NCBI GenBank assembly: GCA_964394145.1
Contig: CAYMVL010000020.1
Coordinates: forward strand, 1 to 64,000
Direction of reading: 5' to 3'
DNA from: JAFGBN01 sp964394145
GTDB taxonomy: Bacteria; Chloroflexota; Dehalococcoidia; GIF9; AB-539-J10
DNA: 64,000 nt
Shown: positions 1 to 7,159 of the stretch, in pieces
Position numbering within the stretch: the first letter of the stretch is position 1
How the letters are laid out: each line of letters opens with the position of its first letter
Notes under the pieces: generated by a model
Told to the model about the DNA's origin: nothing
Seen by the model: only the letters and a program-made list of their open reading frames with translations
The model's database searches: none
Program-made: the position numbers and the translations under genes

Positions 1-174
1 AACAGAAGCTTCAAAGAGTGCACAAGTTGCAGGTTTATAGGTTTATAAGTCACCTTTATGCGAGCGCCATTGAATCTTGAGACCACTCCTCAGATAGCTT
101 CCCGCGTTACTCAAGGACACACGAATAACCAAACAGCCGTTTCAACACTCACGCATCAAACAGTCACTGGCAAA

Positions 175-245
175 CTGGGGATCCAGGATTCGAACCTGGC
201 CTAACTGATCCAGAGTCAGTCGTCCTACCGCTAGACTAATCCCCA
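175..245 (-). tRNA. tRNA-Gln (CTG)
   Basis: Read on the minus strand this folds as a cloverleaf. The 7-bp acceptor is TGGGGAT/ATCCCCA, the T arm is GGTTCGAATCC-like, and the anticodon loop is CTCTGGA, giving anticodon CTG (Gln, codon CAG). The discriminator is G and CCA is not encoded. A second Gln tRNA with TTG anticodon lies at 28823-28893. Confidence 0.93.
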
Positions 246-294
246 ACGTGGCTTAATTATAGAATATCTGCGTGGCGGTTGGCGAATCAAGAAG

Positions 295-324
295 TTGAGC
301 CAGCTAAGCCCTTATTGTTATACT
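295..324 (+). promoter_or_regulatory. possible promoter ahead of rnc
   Basis: TTGAGC at 295-300, an 18-nt spacer and TATACT at 319-324. The predicted start site (about 331) falls inside the purine-rich stretch AAAAGGGGG that would serve as the rnc ribosome-binding site, so the leader would be about 10 nt. Either the leader is very short or this is not the promoter. Confidence 0.35.
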
Positions 325-340
325 TAAAAGGGGGTGTTGT

Positions 341-1024
341 ATGACTAGCTGGGATGATTGCCAGAGAGCTTTGAACCTGTCTTTTGACGACATAGGACTG
401 CTCAGGCAGGCTCTTGTCCACAGCTCCTATCTCAATGAGAATCCGGGCTCCAATCTAAGCAGCAACGAGCGGCTGGAATTTCTGGGCGATGCAATATTCG
501 GTTTTGTAGTTGCTGAAATGGCATATGAAGAATTCCCGGAGCTGCCTGAAGGACAGCTAACTGCAATTCGTTCTTTACTTGTCTGCCGCACTAGCCTGGC
601 TCAGGTAGGCTCCTCCCTCAAGCTCGGGGACTGGCTTCTGTTGGGAGAAGGCGAGGATGCAAGCGGAGGCAGAACTAGGCCAAGCAACCTGGCAAATGCC
701 CTGGAGGCACTGGTTGGAGCCATATATCTTGACCAGGGGCTAGTTAAAGCTAGAGAATTTATCCTGAGGCAGCTCGAGCCATTACTGGACAGTATAAAGG
801 CTGGAGCAATGATTCCAAACTACAAAGCTTTGTTGCAGGAGTCAACTCAAGAGAGGAAGGGAGGAACGCCTCTTTACCATCTAGTAACCGCCAGTGGCCC
901 TGACCATGACAGACAATTCACAGTCGAGGTCTCGCTAGAGGGTGAGGTGTTAGCTACCGGTACAGGGAAAAATAAGAAAGCCGCTGAGACGGAAGCAGCC
1001 AGATTGGCCTGGGAGAAATTATAA
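341..1024 (+). CDS. rnc: ribonuclease III
   Basis: Double-stranded RNA endonuclease that processes rRNA precursors and structured mRNAs in the cytoplasm. The 227-aa protein has the usual length. The catalytic signature NERLEFLGDAIFG is at residues 42-54 (acidic residues E43, E46, D50), with a second acidic helix around LANALEALVGAIYLDQG. The C-terminal 65-70 residues form a dsRNA-binding domain, ending with the conserved GKNKKAAETEAA helix. The ATG follows AAAAGGGGG at good spacing. It is first in a run with a small basic protein, a radical SAM protein and acylphosphatase on the same strand. No residue is missing, so I treat it as a normal functional enzyme. Confidence 0.97.
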   Translation: MTSWDDCQRALNLSFDDIGLLRQALVHSSYLNENPGSNLSSNERLEFLGDAIFGFVVAEMAYEEFPELPEGQLTAIRSLLVCRTSLAQVGSSLKLGDWLLLGEGEDASGGRTRPSNLANALEALVGAIYLDQGLVKAREFILRQLEPLLDSIKAGAMIPNYKALLQESTQERKGGTPLYHLVTASGPDHDRQFTVEVSLEGEVLATGTGKNKKAAETEAARLAWEKL

Positions 1025-1074
1025 AAGAGGCAGTTCAATGTAATCCCTTGCTAACAAGGGTATGAGGTATAGCC

Positions 1075-1227
1075 ATGGGTAAACGAGATTTTAGACGGAG
1101 AGAGCCCAAGAAAGCAAAGAAGGACGCTAAGAAGACAAAGACAGTCTCTGAAGAACTCATACCACCAGCAGCGGTAGAGCTAGTAAAGAAAAAGGGTAAG
1201 GCAACTGCCGGGGATTGGGAAGAGTAG
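1075..1227 (+). CDS. small, highly basic hypothetical protein (50 aa)
   Basis: A short reading frame between rnc and the radical SAM gene, starting MGKRDFRRREPKKAKKDAKK and ending GDWEE. The first 22 residues are almost all Lys/Arg. The middle (EELIPPAAVELVKKKGKA) could form one helix. A GAGG motif lies about 7 nt upstream of the ATG. The lysine-rich head next to RNase III suggests nucleic-acid or ribosome association, but this is inference and I do not recognise a named family. The opposite strand also has an open frame here, but it lacks the codon character of a real gene. Confidence 0.6.
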   Translation: MGKRDFRRREPKKAKKDAKKTKTVSEELIPPAAVELVKKKGKATAGDWEE

Positions 1228-1273
1228 GGACACAATGCTCTACCAACATTCACTACTTAGCGGGGGGAGGTAG

Positions 1274-2200
1274 ATGTGGCCAGCATACCTGGAAATCCAA
1301 CGTAGCGGCGAACTGAAAAACCGAGTAGAAGCGGCTAAGTCCTTACTGGAGAGCTGTTCCCTTTGCCCTAATCTTTGCGGCGTCAACCGCCTGGAGGGTC
1401 AAATGGGTAACTGCCGCACAGCTGACAAAGCTGTGGTATCTGATTATGGCCCCCATTTTGGTGAAGAATCGCCCCTGGTGGGTAGGCACGGGTCGGGCAC
1501 CATATTCTTTAGTAACTGCAATTTGAGATGTATCTTCTGTCAGAATTACTCCATAAGCCAGATGGGAGAGGGCAAGATGGTAAGCAAAGAAAGCCTGGCT
1601 TACATGATGCTTTCATTACAGACTCAAGGGTGCCACAACATAAATCTGGTATCCCCAACCCATGTAGTACCACAAATTCTCGCTGCACTCGAGTTAGCCA
1701 TAGAGTCAGGCCTGCATCTCCCGCTGGTATATAACTCCGGTGGCTACGACTCAATAGAGACTCTGAAATTGCTCGACAGCATCGTTGATATTTATATGCC
1801 CGATATGAAATACAGCAACGAACAGATTTCGAGAGAGTTCTCAGGAGTCGAAAATTATCCTTCAATAAACAAAGCGGCAGTAGAAGAAATGCACCGCCAG
1901 GTGGGCGACTTAGACATAAGCAGCGAAGGTATAGCCGGACGAGGGCTTCTGGTGCGCCATCTTGTCTTGCCTGATAGGTTAGCAGGAACCGGGGAGGTGG
2001 TCAGTTTTATTGCCAGAGAAATCTCGCCCAATACTTATGTCAACATCATGGACCAATATCATCCCTGCTACCAGGCCTACCGGATACCAAGCCTGGCCCG
2101 GCGAATATCACCCGCAGAATTTCAGGAAGCCATAGAGATGGCTCATCAAGCAGGGCTTACACGGCTCGACGCAGGTCGTTCAATAGCCCTGAGATTTTAG
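1274..2200 (+). CDS. radical SAM protein, PflX/PflA-like activating-enzyme family
   Basis: A 308-aa radical SAM protein of the COG1313 type (PflX, related to pyruvate-formate-lyase activases). The SAM [4Fe-4S] motif is CNLRCIFC (C-x3-C-x2-C) near residue 85. An additional Cys cluster, CSLCPNLCGV...GNC, lies at residues 30-55 and is typical of this subfamily. The glycine-rich NLVSPTHVVPQI and PLVYNSGGYD segments fit the TIM-barrel core. The ATG is preceded by GGGGGAGG, a strong ribosome-binding site. Its stop is 2 nt before acyP, so the two are probably co-translated. No glycyl-radical enzyme is in the window, so the substrate is unknown. Confidence 0.87.
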   Translation: MWPAYLEIQRSGELKNRVEAAKSLLESCSLCPNLCGVNRLEGQMGNCRTADKAVVSDYGPHFGEESPLVGRHGSGTIFFSNCNLRCIFCQNYSISQMGEGKMVSKESLAYMMLSLQTQGCHNINLVSPTHVVPQILAALELAIESGLHLPLVYNSGGYDSIETLKLLDSIVDIYMPDMKYSNEQISREFSGVENYPSINKAAVEEMHRQVGDLDISSEGIAGRGLLVRHLVLPDRLAGTGEVVSFIAREISPNTYVNIMDQYHPCYQAYRIPSLARRISPAEFQEAIEMAHQAGLTRLDAGRSIALRF

Positions 2201-2202
2201 AA

Positions 2203-2487
2203 ATGACACAAAAAGCGCATCTTTCAGCAAAAGCAAACGGCCGAGTGCAAGGAGTCTGTTTCCGTTATTTCGTCCGGGAGCTAGGCAGGAGTCTGGGCTT
2301 AACAGGTTACGCCCGCAACTTACCCAGCGGTGATGCTGTTGAAATTCAAGCCGAGGGCGAGAAAGAACAATTGGAGAAGTTGATGGAGCAGATCAGAATA
2401 GGCCCGCCTGGAGCACGGGTCACGGGAGTGGAGACAAGCTGGGCGGATTTCTCAGGACAGTTTAGCAATTTTGACATCAGGTATTAG
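2203..2487 (+). CDS. acyP: acylphosphatase
   Basis: Small cytoplasmic enzyme hydrolysing acyl-phosphates such as carbamoyl- or acetyl-phosphate. At 94 aa it has the usual family length. The signature GRVQGVCFRYFVRE supplies the phosphate-binding loop and catalytic Arg, and the second signature G.ARNLPSGDAVEIQAEG supplies the catalytic Asn. It begins 2 nt after the radical SAM stop. The downstream genes run on the opposite strand. Confidence 0.95.
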   Translation: MTQKAHLSAKANGRVQGVCFRYFVRELGRSLGLTGYARNLPSGDAVEIQAEGEKEQLEKLMEQIRIGPPGARVTGVETSWADFSGQFSNFDIRY

Positions 2488-2661
2488 ATCACGCCCTGTA
2501 AGGTCATAAGTCACAGCGACATATATGATGCAGAACCTGCATCTCAGGCTGCTGTTTTCTCTTCTCTAAACCATTTGGCCCGTCAAAGCGCAGAATCATT
2601 GAGAGAGCTGAATCCAGTAGACACGCATGCAGCAGCGGCAGCCAATCGTATCGCTTCTCGT

Positions 2662-3399
2662 TCAGATATTACCCTCAAGCTGGCTTCTGCCCTGGTCGAT
2701 GAGTCTCAAATGTTCGGAACTGATTGCGGCAACCCGGGAAGCTTCACAGTCAACTTCATACGGTTCGCCGATTAAGATCTTCCCATACTCCTCCACCCTA
2801 CCCTTCGTTGGGTCATCGCTGCAGTAGAATTTGGAATGAGCCTCTATAATACCCAAATCAAAAGGCAGAGTATAGTAGAGATCAGCGAGCACATTCTCTA
2901 TGCCCAGATCGTAGAGAGTTTCCCAACCCCCCGCATCTCCTTTTCGATATTTACTTACAGGCAATAAACTCAGCAGATTTGCTACATTAAAACGACCGGC
3001 GCCTCCACACACTCTAAAAGGAGTAACACTAATCAAGTAGTCACTGCGTAGCACGATATTAGGCACCCAGAAAGTAGTCAAAGCAAAGGGCTCAGACAGC
3101 GGATTCTCCACTTCCACGAAGATTGAATCCCTCACATCAAGCATAAGTACATGATCAAACTCATATCCTAAGGCTTGGTATATAGGATAAATTGATTCTC
3201 CACTGGGAGTACCATCAGCAATGAGAATATCAGCATCAGTGACTCTTCTGATGCCTTCAACGATGGTGCGCAGCAGTTCCGGACTGGTGCTTACGGGATA
3301 CGGTAACGGGTAGCCAGCAAAGGGCTTAATTAGGACACGCCTTGCCCAGGAAAGCTGTGGCGCAGGCTTAAAGACAAAATCGGCCGCGTTAACAATCAT
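2662..3399 (-). CDS. DUF362 domain protein
   Basis: A 245-aa protein resembling the DUF362 family (uncharacterised, often linked to Fe-S proteins). Recognisable segments are RVLIKPFAGYPLPYPVSTSPELL near residue 20, ILIADGTPSGES near residue 58 and DYLISVTPFRVCGGAGRFNVANLLSLLPV near residue 120. It lacks a ferredoxin-type Cys cluster, so it is the short form without the 4Fe-4S domain. It shares its strand with the metallo-beta-lactamase and pepA genes upstream, and its 3' end converges on acyP. Function is unknown. Confidence 0.7.
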   Translation of the reverse strand: MIVNAADFVFKPAPQLSWARRVLIKPFAGYPLPYPVSTSPELLRTIVEGIRRVTDADILIADGTPSGESIYPIYQALGYEFDHVLMLDVRDSIFVEVENPLSEPFALTTFWVPNIVLRSDYLISVTPFRVCGGAGRFNVANLLSLLPVSKYRKGDAGGWETLYDLGIENVLADLYYTLPFDLGIIEAHSKFYCSDDPTKGRVEEYGKILIGEPYEVDCEASRVAAISSEHLRLIDQGRSQLEGNI

Positions 3400-3446
3400 T
3401 TCTTCTCTCTTACAAATGTATTACGTATTTAACCTGATTCTCATGA

Positions 3447-4094
3447 TTACGAGGCTGGCTCCAAGACCAGGATTTCTCTATCATGTGGCAACTCTTCTAG
3501 TGTAAACTCTGCTTCGCTGGAATTAGCTTTTCGTACGTTTTTCTTGCCTTCAAGGAAATCTTCAACGCCGGATATAGGATACGCGCACTTCGGCGTCTTA
3601 AAGTGCATAGGAATAGCTACTTGGGGATTCAACTGCCCGCATACCTGGCCAGCCTCAGTAGCGTCAATGGTGTAAAAACCTCCTACAGGAATGAACAATA
3701 TATCGACGCCACCAATTGTCTCTAGGTGATTTGTGTCAAGCAAATGCCCCAAATCCCCCAGGTGACAGAGCCTTATACCATCCACGGTGAAACAGAAGAC
3801 AGTATTAGGGCCTCTTTGTCTGCCTTGAGACTTATCGTGGTAAGTAGCAACTCCCTTGAATTGAATCCCTTTTACAACGCTTGTGCCAGCTCCTTTCACC
3901 ACCTCCGGTTTGCCGCGTACTGCAGAAATATTATTGTGATCACCGTGCTCATGCGTTACCACGACAATATCAGCAAGCTCATCAATGGGAGAATAACTGA
4001 TCTTCCCATTGACTGCATAAGGGTCGATGATTATCCTGACACCATTGCTGGACACGATCAAGAAACAGGAATGTCCGAGCCACTTTATCAGCAT
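3447..4094 (-). CDS. MBL-fold metal-dependent hydrolase (UlaG-like)
   Basis: A 215-aa metallo-beta-lactamase-fold protein of the short UPF0173/UlaG-like type. The N-terminus is MLIKWLGHSCFLI. The metal-binding motif THEHGDHN (HxHxDH) is near residue 48. Further ligands are the Asp in CHLGDLGHLL and the late His in AIPMHFKTP. The substrate cannot be told from sequence; family members include lactonases and many uncharacterised enzymes. It sits between pepA and the DUF362 gene on the same strand. Confidence 0.88.
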   Translation of the reverse strand: MLIKWLGHSCFLIVSSNGVRIIIDPYAVNGKISYSPIDELADIVVVTHEHGDHNNISAVRGKPEVVKGAGTSVVKGIQFKGVATYHDKSQGRQRGPNTVFCFTVDGIRLCHLGDLGHLLDTNHLETIGGVDILFIPVGGFYTIDATEAGQVCGQLNPQVAIPMHFKTPKCAYPISGVEDFLEGKKNVRKANSSEAEFTLEELPHDREILVLEPAS

Positions 4095-4166
4095 ATAGCC
4101 TCCTCAACCCTTACCTGTAACAACAATTTAATGATTATCTTGATTCTACTCCACTATGAATTCCAA

Positions 4167-5657
4167 TCAGGAAGCCAGCGACAAAGCCAGCTCCACGAGT
4201 GTTCTGACTCCAACCCCGGTGCCCCCTTTCACAATATAGCCGCTTTCCTTATCGCTGCATGCTGTGCCAGCTATATCGAGATGAACCCAAGGGGTATCGC
4301 CAACGAACTCTCTCAGGAAAAGGGCAGCAGTAATAGCCCCTCCATATCTATTACCTACGTTCTTAATATCTGCGATCTCACTCTTGATTTGTTCCCTGTA
4401 TTCTTCAGCCACAGGCATTCGCCACAATTTCTCCCCTGTCTTAGTACCAGCCTCAATAATCCTATCTGTTAGCTCTTGATTATTACTAAAAAGGCCGCTA
4501 TAACTGGTCCCTAGAGCCACAACACAGGCCCCTGTAAGAGTAGCCAAATCCACCAATGGAGATAGCTTCTCCTTGACAGCGTAACTCAGCGCATCAGCCA
4601 GAATAAGCCTTCCCTCAGCATCTGTATTTATCACCTCTATAGTCTTGCCATTCATCGCTTTCAATATGTCTCCCGGTTTCACCGCTGTGCCACTGGGCAA
4701 GTTCTCAGTAGCTGGAACAATAACGGTGACATTGAGTTTAAGTTTCAGCTCAGCGATAGCCTTAATTGCTGCTATAACTGCAGCACCACCCGCCATATCG
4801 CCTTTCATTTCCTCCATGCGCTCCGAAGGCTTAATAGAAATTCCCCCGGAATCAAATGTCACACCCTTCCCGATGAAGCCTATACAGGATTCAGTCTCCT
4901 CATCTCCTCTATAACTGAGAGTTAGCAACTTTGGCGGTTCATTACTTCCTTTCGCAACTCCCAGCAGTCCCCCCATGCCCATTGCTTTCAAGTCGTCTGC
5001 ATCAAAAGCCTTGAATTTCAACGCATATTTATGGGCTATGTCCTGCGCCAGTTCAGACATCTGTATAGGCGTCATAGAATTCGATGGTTCATTAATCATA
5101 TCCCGGGCCAGAACAGTAGCCTCCGCCATTATCTTGCCCTTACGGATGCCGCTCTCCAGAGCTGGAATCTTATTTCTATCACCTTCTACTATCAATATCT
5201 CCTCAATATCCTTATATCCCGGCTCTTTATACCGGTTGAAGCTATAAAGACCAAGCAGACTACCTTCCACTATTGCCTGAACCAATACCTCGCTCTCAAT
5301 TCCATCTTCGAGACCATGAAGTGTTACGGCTACTGTATGACAATTCAACTTTCGTAAGGAGCGGCAAAATTCTCCTGCTATGCCGCGAACCTTATCCACA
5401 GTAAAATCTTGATGTTTGCCCAACCCTACCACAGCCACTATCCTCCATGGCAGCTTACCCAGAGTATGAATAATGCTGACGTCTCCAAACTTGCCCTTAA
5501 TCTCGCCAACCTTGATAAGATTACTGATACTCATATCCAGGGCTTTATCTATTGCCTGAGTGACGCCACTAAGCCCTTCTTCACCTTCAAAAATATGGAC
5601 TACGGCGGCATCAGCTTCGACCCGAGTAATATCACCGGCTATAACTTTGATTTCCAA
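4167..5657 (-). CDS. pepA: leucyl aminopeptidase (M17)
   Basis: Cytosolic dinuclear-metal aminopeptidase that releases N-terminal residues from peptides. At 496 aa it matches the family. The signature NTDAEGRLILADAL is present, with the metal-binding Lys/Asp region IGKGVTFDSGGISIKPS and the MKGDMAGGAAV loop before it. The N-terminal macro-like domain covers about residues 1-160. The start is TTG, supported by GGAGGG just upstream on the minus strand. No frameshift is seen. Confidence 0.95.
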   Translation of the reverse strand: MEIKVIAGDITRVEADAAVVHIFEGEEGLSGVTQAIDKALDMSISNLIKVGEIKGKFGDVSIIHTLGKLPWRIVAVVGLGKHQDFTVDKVRGIAGEFCRSLRKLNCHTVAVTLHGLEDGIESEVLVQAIVEGSLLGLYSFNRYKEPGYKDIEEILIVEGDRNKIPALESGIRKGKIMAEATVLARDMINEPSNSMTPIQMSELAQDIAHKYALKFKAFDADDLKAMGMGGLLGVAKGSNEPPKLLTLSYRGDEETESCIGFIGKGVTFDSGGISIKPSERMEEMKGDMAGGAAVIAAIKAIAELKLKLNVTVIVPATENLPSGTAVKPGDILKAMNGKTIEVINTDAEGRLILADALSYAVKEKLSPLVDLATLTGACVVALGTSYSGLFSNNQELTDRIIEAGTKTGEKLWRMPVAEEYREQIKSEIADIKNVGNRYGGAITAALFLREFVGDTPWVHLDIAGTACSDKESGYIVKGGTGVGVRTLVELALSLAS

Positions 5658-5999
5658 GATCCCTCCAAATTCATAACTATCCTAAAGCTTATATTTTACT
5701 CCATCCACGTGAAGAATTGAAGAGATATTTTATTCCATCTCAACAATTCTTTGTGTGATAAATCTTCAAGAGAGCGCCAGAAAGGAGATAACATACCGGG
5801 GTTATTGACCACTTAGAGCCTACCCGTATCCGGGCGTGTTGTGAAGGCTGGCTTATACCTTCTTCAACTCAAGGTAAAGTAATATCTCTTAAGAATAAGT
5901 GCGGTTGGCACATGTGCCACAGGAGGGCGCCTGCCCGATAAAATACCTGTGAAGCCCTCGCTATAGCCAGGACTGTTCACCAGAAGCCATAATGCGGGG
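5658..5999. other. 342-bp intergenic region, no gene recognised
   Basis: Lies between pepA (diverging to the left) and the 3' end of the zinc-ribbon gene. I looked for RNase P, SRP and tmRNA signatures and found none. It holds a perfect 14-bp palindrome, TGGCACATGTGCCA, at 5906-5919, and a GC-rich inverted segment CCCGTATCCGGG around 5823. No reading frame with coding character is seen. Confidence 0.5.
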
Positions 6000-6695
6000 C
6001 TACTCCAAGAATAGTATCCTCTTGCAGCTACTGCATTGAACCAGCTCGCCAGCCTTAACCCTCTGCCACTGGCTTGTAGGCAGCATGATATGGCATCCCT
6101 GGCATCTGCCTTGCTCCACCCTGACCACAGCTTGACCTATCCTCTGTCTGATTTCCTGGTAAAGCCCTAGCGCGTCCGAGTCAATTTGCCTTATTAGCGC
6201 CTCACGACTTTCACTCAGTTCAACAAGTTTAGCTATGACAGCACTCTTTTCCTGGTTGAGCGTCCCTTGGTTCTGTTGCCATTCCTGTTTCGATAACTGC
6301 AGCTCTTCCACACTGGCTTCCACTGCAACTTCCAATTCCTCCACCTGGCCCATCAAGTCCAGAAGCTCGTTTTCCTTGGCACCAATCTTACTCTTGAGGC
6401 TTCTGGCCTCACTCTCGAGGTTAACTAGTTCTTTAGGATTCTTGGTTTTGCCACTATAGAGTTCGTTCTTGACACGGGTGACCTTCTCTTGCAGGCTTTC
6501 CAGTTGCCATTCGATGCTCTTCTGTTCTTTCTTCCTAAGCGCCAACTCTTCTTTCTGTGCGCTGAGCTTAGACTCAACTGCAATCAAAGCGCCGCTGTCA
6601 TTCAATTGATTTTCAATGTCGTTTAGCGCCTGTTGCTTTCCCTCAAGCTCTTCGTCTATCTCCTGCAACTTATAAAGTTGCCCTGGCGAACTCAT
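6000..6695 (-). CDS. C4-type zinc-ribbon coiled-coil protein (COG1579/CdsZ-like)
   Basis: A 231-aa protein whose first about 175 residues are a continuous heptad-rich coiled coil (Lys/Glu/Gln/Leu-rich, for example LEEVEVAV-like repeats). It is followed by a C-terminal zinc ribbon, CQGCHIMLP...VQCSSCKRILF (two CxxC pairs). This layout is that of the COG1579 family, which binds nucleic acid and in some bacteria affects cell division or rRNA metabolism. The specific role here is unknown. The ATG has no clear ribosome-binding site, but a consensus promoter lies just upstream (6706-6735). Confidence 0.85.
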   Translation of the reverse strand: MSSPGQLYKLQEIDEELEGKQQALNDIENQLNDSGALIAVESKLSAQKEELALRKKEQKSIEWQLESLQEKVTRVKNELYSGKTKNPKELVNLESEARSLKSKIGAKENELLDLMGQVEELEVAVEASVEELQLSKQEWQQNQGTLNQEKSAVIAKLVELSESREALIRQIDSDALGLYQEIRQRIGQAVVRVEQGRCQGCHIMLPTSQWQRVKAGELVQCSSCKRILFLE

Positions 6696-6705
6696 TCCGA
6701 AGCTT

Positions 6706-6735
6706 ATTGTAGAAGCAGAACGGCAATTCTGTCAA
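6706..6735 (-). promoter_or_regulatory. promoter of the zinc-ribbon gene
   Basis: On the minus strand TTGACA (6730-6735), an 18-nt spacer and TACAAT (6706-6711). The expected start site (about 6699) is only about 4 nt before the ATG at 6695, which predicts a leaderless or nearly leaderless transcript. Confidence 0.6.
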
Positions 6736-6826
6736 AGATATCTATAAAAAGCCTCTTTCGCCAGATGCTGAAATTACTCCCATAATAACAGCCTGCAATG
6801 GGAACCAGAAACTTTCACGCTCTAAT

Positions 6827-6982
6827 TCAACCAAAATAGGCAATAAGTGACAGCACACCGAATATTATTAGAAAGATGCCCACCAGGTAATTGAGGATGT
6901 GAGGGAAAATGAGTACCACGATGCCAAAGATAAGCGCAACTATTGCCCCGATCAAACCCAGGCTGCTTTGCAATCCGAACAT
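6827..6982 (-). CDS. small hydrophobic protein, DUF3096-like (51 aa)
   Basis: Reads MFGLQSSLGLIGAIVALIFG then IVVLIFPHILNYLVGIFLII and ends ...LSLIAYFG. Two short membrane helices are separated by the FPHILNYLVG turn, which matches the DUF3096 pattern of tiny membrane proteins. The ATG has a strong ribosome-binding site (GGAGGTAACAGCTC before ATG on the minus strand). It stands alone between ftsK and the zinc-ribbon gene. Function is unknown. Confidence 0.75.
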   Translation of the reverse strand: MFGLQSSLGLIGAIVALIFGIVVLIFPHILNYLVGIFLIIFGVLSLIAYFG

Positions 6983-7159
6983 GAGCTGTTACCTCCTGTA
7001 TCCGAATTCCGGTATTGCGCCGGTCAAGCAGAAGACTACTACCTGAAGTCCAGCAAAGTCAATAATCAAGATAGTCGCCTTCGTTTAAAATCAGTTATTC
7101 ATAGGGCAAAGACGAGAAAGCCTCTTCTCTACCGAGTCCACAGATAACTCAGAAGGGCA

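Noticed and set aside
3726..4472. Plus-strand 248-codon frame
   Set aside because: Antisense to the metallo-beta-lactamase-fold and pepA genes; residue make-up is not protein-like and there is no ribosome-binding site.
5658..5999. RNase P, SRP or tmRNA gene in the gap after pepA
   Set aside because: None of their conserved motifs is visible on either strand. A short CTGGCTTATA match is not sufficient.
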